Positions 39,044 through 41,565 of a stretch of DNA of 41,565 bases are shown in pieces. The stretch covers positions 1 to 41,565 of the forward strand of contig CAZXOC010000024.1 in the NCBI GenBank assembly GCA_964642165.1. Direction: 5' to 3'. The stretch comes from CAYRVX01 sp964642165 (GTDB taxonomy: Bacteria > Planctomycetota > Phycisphaerae > SM23-33). A program made the translations under genes and the position numbers. A model generated the notes under the pieces. It had not been told where the DNA came from and did not search any database. It was given only the letters and a program-made list of their open reading frames with translations. Position 1 is the stretch's first letter. The number at the start of each line of letters is the position of its first letter.

Positions 39044-41467
39044 ATGTGGCCGTTCCGCAAGACAGCTCGACAGCGGCGCCTGGAGACGCGCAAGGCGGCC
39101 CGGCCGGAGCAGCCGGCCTGGCGCCGCTTCGTCGTCGCCGGCGGCATCGGCGGCGTGCTGATGGCCCTGCTGCTCTACCTCGCCGTCCTGGCGATGGACC
39201 TCTACCCCGTCCAGCCGTTCTCCTACCGCCTGGGGCAGTACCTGCCGCAGGACGTCCATGCCCGCGCGGCCTTCCGCATCCCGCTCGGCGAGGAGATCGA
39301 GCGAGCCAAGGGCGCCGCCCTCCGCGCCACGCCGGCGGTCTTCCAGCTCGACGAGGCGCTCATCGAGGAGATCGCCGCCGCCCTGAAGCAGCTTCCCCGC
39401 CGCGCCGCGGCGACACGCCCCGCCGCCGCCACGCCCGCCAAGCCCCCCGCCGCGGCGGACCCCAACGAGCCCGCCGCCTGGCGCGCCGTCGCCGACGACC
39501 CCAACCGCGCGGCCGAGTACGCCAGGAAGGTCGACGCCCTCGTCGCCGAACTGCCCCAATCCCGCGTCGTCCGACTCAAGGATCCCGAAACCCACAAGCC
39601 CCAGTTGCGCTGGCCCGACAAGGCCGTCCTGCGCTTCCCCGGCGGCAGGGAGGACAAGGCCGTCGCCGACCTGCTCGACGTGGGCGATGAGCCCGCCCTC
39701 GCCGCCGAAGCCGCACGACTCGCCGACGCCTTCCCGCCTCCCCTGCGCCGAGGCGTCCGCGACGGCCTGCTCGCCGCGATGCGCACCCGACCCGTCTACC
39801 GCTACGACCGGCTCGCCACGCAGGAACGGATGGACCAGGCCGTCGCCGCCGTGGCGGCCGACCCGCCCGACAGCGCCTACAAGGAGTACGCCGTCGGCGA
39901 GCGGATCGCCCGGCGCAGCCGCCGCACCGACGCGCGCGGAAAGGACGTCGTCGTCGGGCTCACCGCCCAGGAGCTCGACGTCCTGCTCGCCGAGCACGAG
40001 TCCTTCCGCACCGTCGAGGCCGGCGATCGCTGGCGCTTCTGGCCGCGAATCGCCGGACGGGCGGCGATCGGCCTGCTGGCCGTGGTGCTGCTGAGCCTCT
40101 ACGTCGCGCGGTACCAGCCGCGACTGATCACCGACCGCCTCCGCGCCGTCGGGCTGCTGGTCGTCCTCGTCTTGGCGCTGGGGCTCAACAAGGTGCTGGC
40201 CGGGGCGCTGCGCCTGAACCCCTACGTCTCCGTCCTGCCGGTCATGCTGGCCGGGGCGGTCCTGAGCATCGCCTGGGAGCAGCGCTTCGCCCTGGCTGCC
40301 GGGGCGACCGTCGCGGCGCTGGTCGCCCTTCAGGCCCGCGCCGGCATCGAGCCGTTCCTCGTCCTGCTGGCCGCCCTCGCCGCCGGCGTCTTCCAGCTCG
40401 ACGAGGTCCGCACCCGAACCAAGGTCATCCGCGTCGGCGCCGTCGCCGGGCTCGTCGTCTTCCTCGCCGTCGGGGTCGTCGGACTCGCCCAGGCCGTGCC
40501 CTGGCGCTTCGCCCTCATCGACGCCGCCTGGGCCGCCGGCTGCGCCGTGCTCACCGGCTTCGTCGTCCAGGGCATCCTGCCCCTCATCGAACGCGTCTTC
40601 CACGTCGCCACCAGCCTGACGCTCCTGGAGTGGTGCGACGCCTCCCGACCCCTCCTCAAGCGCCTCGCCATGGAGGCCCCCGGCACCTACAACCACTCCC
40701 TCCAGCTCGGGGCCCTCTGCGAGGCCGCCGCCGAGGCCATCGGCGCCGGCGGACTGCTCGCACGCGTCGGGGCCTACTACCACGACATCGGAAAGATCCA
40801 CAAACCCGACTACTTCATCGAAAACCAGTCCGGCACCACCGGCTCCAAGCACGACAAGCTCTCCCCCGCCATGAGCCTGCTCATCATCGTCGGGCACGTC
40901 AAGGACGGCATCGAGATGGCGCGGGAGTACGGCCTGCCCAAGGTCCTCCACGAGTTCATCGCCACCCACCACGGCACCACGCTCGTCCAGTACTTCTACC
41001 AGGCCGCCGCCGAGCAGCGAAAGGACAACGCCGACCGAGCCCCCGACGAGATGGAGTTCCGCTACCCGGGGCCCAAGCCCCATTCGCAGGAGCCCGCCAT
41101 CCTCATGCTCGCCGACGCCGCCGAGAGCTCCGTCCGCGCCATGAGCGAGCCGACCCCCGGCCGCATCGAAAACCAGGTCCACACCATGGTCACCCGCCGC
41201 CTGATGGACGGCCAGCTCGACGAGTGCGAGCTGACCCTCAAGCAGGTCCACCAGATCGAGTCGTCGGTCATCAAGAGCCTTTGCAGCACGTACCACGCGC
41301 GGATCTCCTACCCCACGCCCGCCGGCGAGAAGCCCTCCGCCAGCGAACGCCACCCCCGGCAGCCCAACGGCAAGTCCGCCCCCGGCCGGAAGCCAACCGC
41401 CCGGAAGCCCGGCAGCGCCCCCGCCGACCAGGCCCCCGACCCCGAGCAGCAGCGTGCCGGAGGGTAG
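39044..41467 (+). CDS. 7TM-HD family protein, PgpH/YqfF-like (c-di-AMP phosphodiesterase type)
   Basis: 807 residues. A first transmembrane helix (about 27-49) is followed by a large extracytoplasmic 7TMR-HDED region (about 50-335). Then comes a bundle of roughly seven helices (about 340-520) and a cytoplasmic HD domain. The HD metal-site residues are visible in Y-N-H-S-L-Q-L-G (about 548) and Y-Y-H-D-I-G-K-I-H-K (about 578-587), plus H-E-F-I-A-T-H-H-G-T. Characterised relatives such as Listeria PgpH hydrolyse c-di-AMP to pApA; that activity here is inferred. The last about 55 residues are a Pro/Lys/Ala-rich tail. The gene follows phoH; ybeY would be expected next, but only 98 bp remain in the window. 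Confidence 0.88.
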   Translation: MWPFRKTARQRRLETRKAARPEQPAWRRFVVAGGIGGVLMALLLYLAVLAMDLYPVQPFSYRLGQYLPQDVHARAAFRIPLGEEIERAKGAALRATPAVFQLDEALIEEIAAALKQLPRRAAATRPAAATPAKPPAAADPNEPAAWRAVADDPNRAAEYARKVDALVAELPQSRVVRLKDPETHKPQLRWPDKAVLRFPGGREDKAVADLLDVGDEPALAAEAARLADAFPPPLRRGVRDGLLAAMRTRPVYRYDRLATQERMDQAVAAVAADPPDSAYKEYAVGERIARRSRRTDARGKDVVVGLTAQELDVLLAEHESFRTVEAGDRWRFWPRIAGRAAIGLLAVVLLSLYVARYQPRLITDRLRAVGLLVVLVLALGLNKVLAGALRLNPYVSVLPVMLAGAVLSIAWEQRFALAAGATVAALVALQARAGIEPFLVLLAALAAGVFQLDEVRTRTKVIRVGAVAGLVVFLAVGVVGLAQAVPWRFALIDAAWAAGCAVLTGFVVQGILPLIERVFHVATSLTLLEWCDASRPLLKRLAMEAPGTYNHSLQLGALCEAAAEAIGAGGLLARVGAYYHDIGKIHKPDYFIENQSGTTGSKHDKLSPAMSLLIIVGHVKDGIEMAREYGLPKVLHEFIATHHGTTLVQYFYQAAAEQRKDNADRAPDEMEFRYPGPKPHSQEPAILMLADAAESSVRAMSEPTPGRIENQVHTMVTRRLMDGQLDECELTLKQVHQIESSVIKSLCSTYHARISYPTPAGEKPSASERHPRQPNGKSAPGRKPTARKPGSAPADQAPDPEQQRAGG

Positions 41468-41565
41468 CCCGCGCCCCCGACGAACGCGCCGTTGCGCGAC
41501 ACTTTTGGGGCTTTCCTGCGAAATTCCAGCGTCTCCGGCCGCAGTGCATCGCACCCCGCGAAACG

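Overview
High-GC (roughly 70% by eye) bacterial chromosome window with two 100-N scaffold gaps (3814-3913 and 30086-30185), so almost certainly a metagenome-assembled or draft genome. The gene set points to Planctomycetota, probably a Phycisphaerae-like anaerobe. The evidence is two ferredoxin-linked 2-oxoacid oxidoreductases, a Tat-exported Gfo/Idh dehydrogenase beside a GH29 enzyme, a sulfatase remnant, prepilin-like proteins, eukaryote-type UDP-HexNAc pyrophosphorylases and a VIT/VWA protein. The lineage is an inference from gene content. No rRNA, tRNA or CRISPR array was found.

Layout. 1-3.2 kb is a scarred region: the tail of a membrane protein, a sulfatase 3' end cut by an internally deleted IS1380-like element, and a DUF1566/EF-hand secreted protein of lower GC, followed by palindromic repeats. 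3.4-6.4 kb (minus) is an ECF sigma / anti-sigma / Spy-CpxP-like periplasmic protein / Arg-Gly-Met repeat protein operon. 6.6-9.1 kb (minus) is KorAB-type 2-oxoacid:ferredoxin oxidoreductase, divergent from miaB. 11.0-12.8 kb is a two-gene c-di-GMP unit (pseudo-receiver protein plus diguanylate cyclase) behind a near-consensus promoter. 12.8-15.3 kb is a cassette (ferric-reductase-like haem membrane protein plus AlgE-like outer-membrane barrel) bounded on the left by a transposase scar and on both sides by copies of the cyclase 3' end. A second porin (minus) follows.

17.3-22.1 kb (plus) is a probable operon of Gfo/Idh/MocA dehydrogenase, GH29 fucosidase-like enzyme, LamG-like lipoprotein and a Cys-rich membrane protein, suggesting use of fucose-containing, possibly sulfated, polysaccharide. 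22.1-26.9 kb (minus) is the most unusual gene: one 1580-residue ORF joining a complete indolepyruvate:ferredoxin oxidoreductase to a GltD-like NAD(P)H/FAD/Fe-S oxidoreductase. Then come a GNAT acetyltransferase, a VIT-VWA-TPR-DUF2135 secreted protein, NAD kinase, and two tandem UDP-HexNAc pyrophosphorylase paralogs.

35.0-37.7 kb carries two tandem prepilin-like genes with long leaders and a shared leader motif. The window ends with the phoH-pgpH pair (PhoH ATPase and a 7TM-HD c-di-AMP phosphodiesterase type protein), which in many bacteria leads into ybeY just beyond the edge. Metabolically the window combines polysaccharide catabolism, ferredoxin/NAD(P)-coupled 2-oxoacid oxidation and nucleotide second-messenger signalling (c-di-GMP and probably c-di-AMP). 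All domain calls were made by reading translations and motifs; no database search was run.
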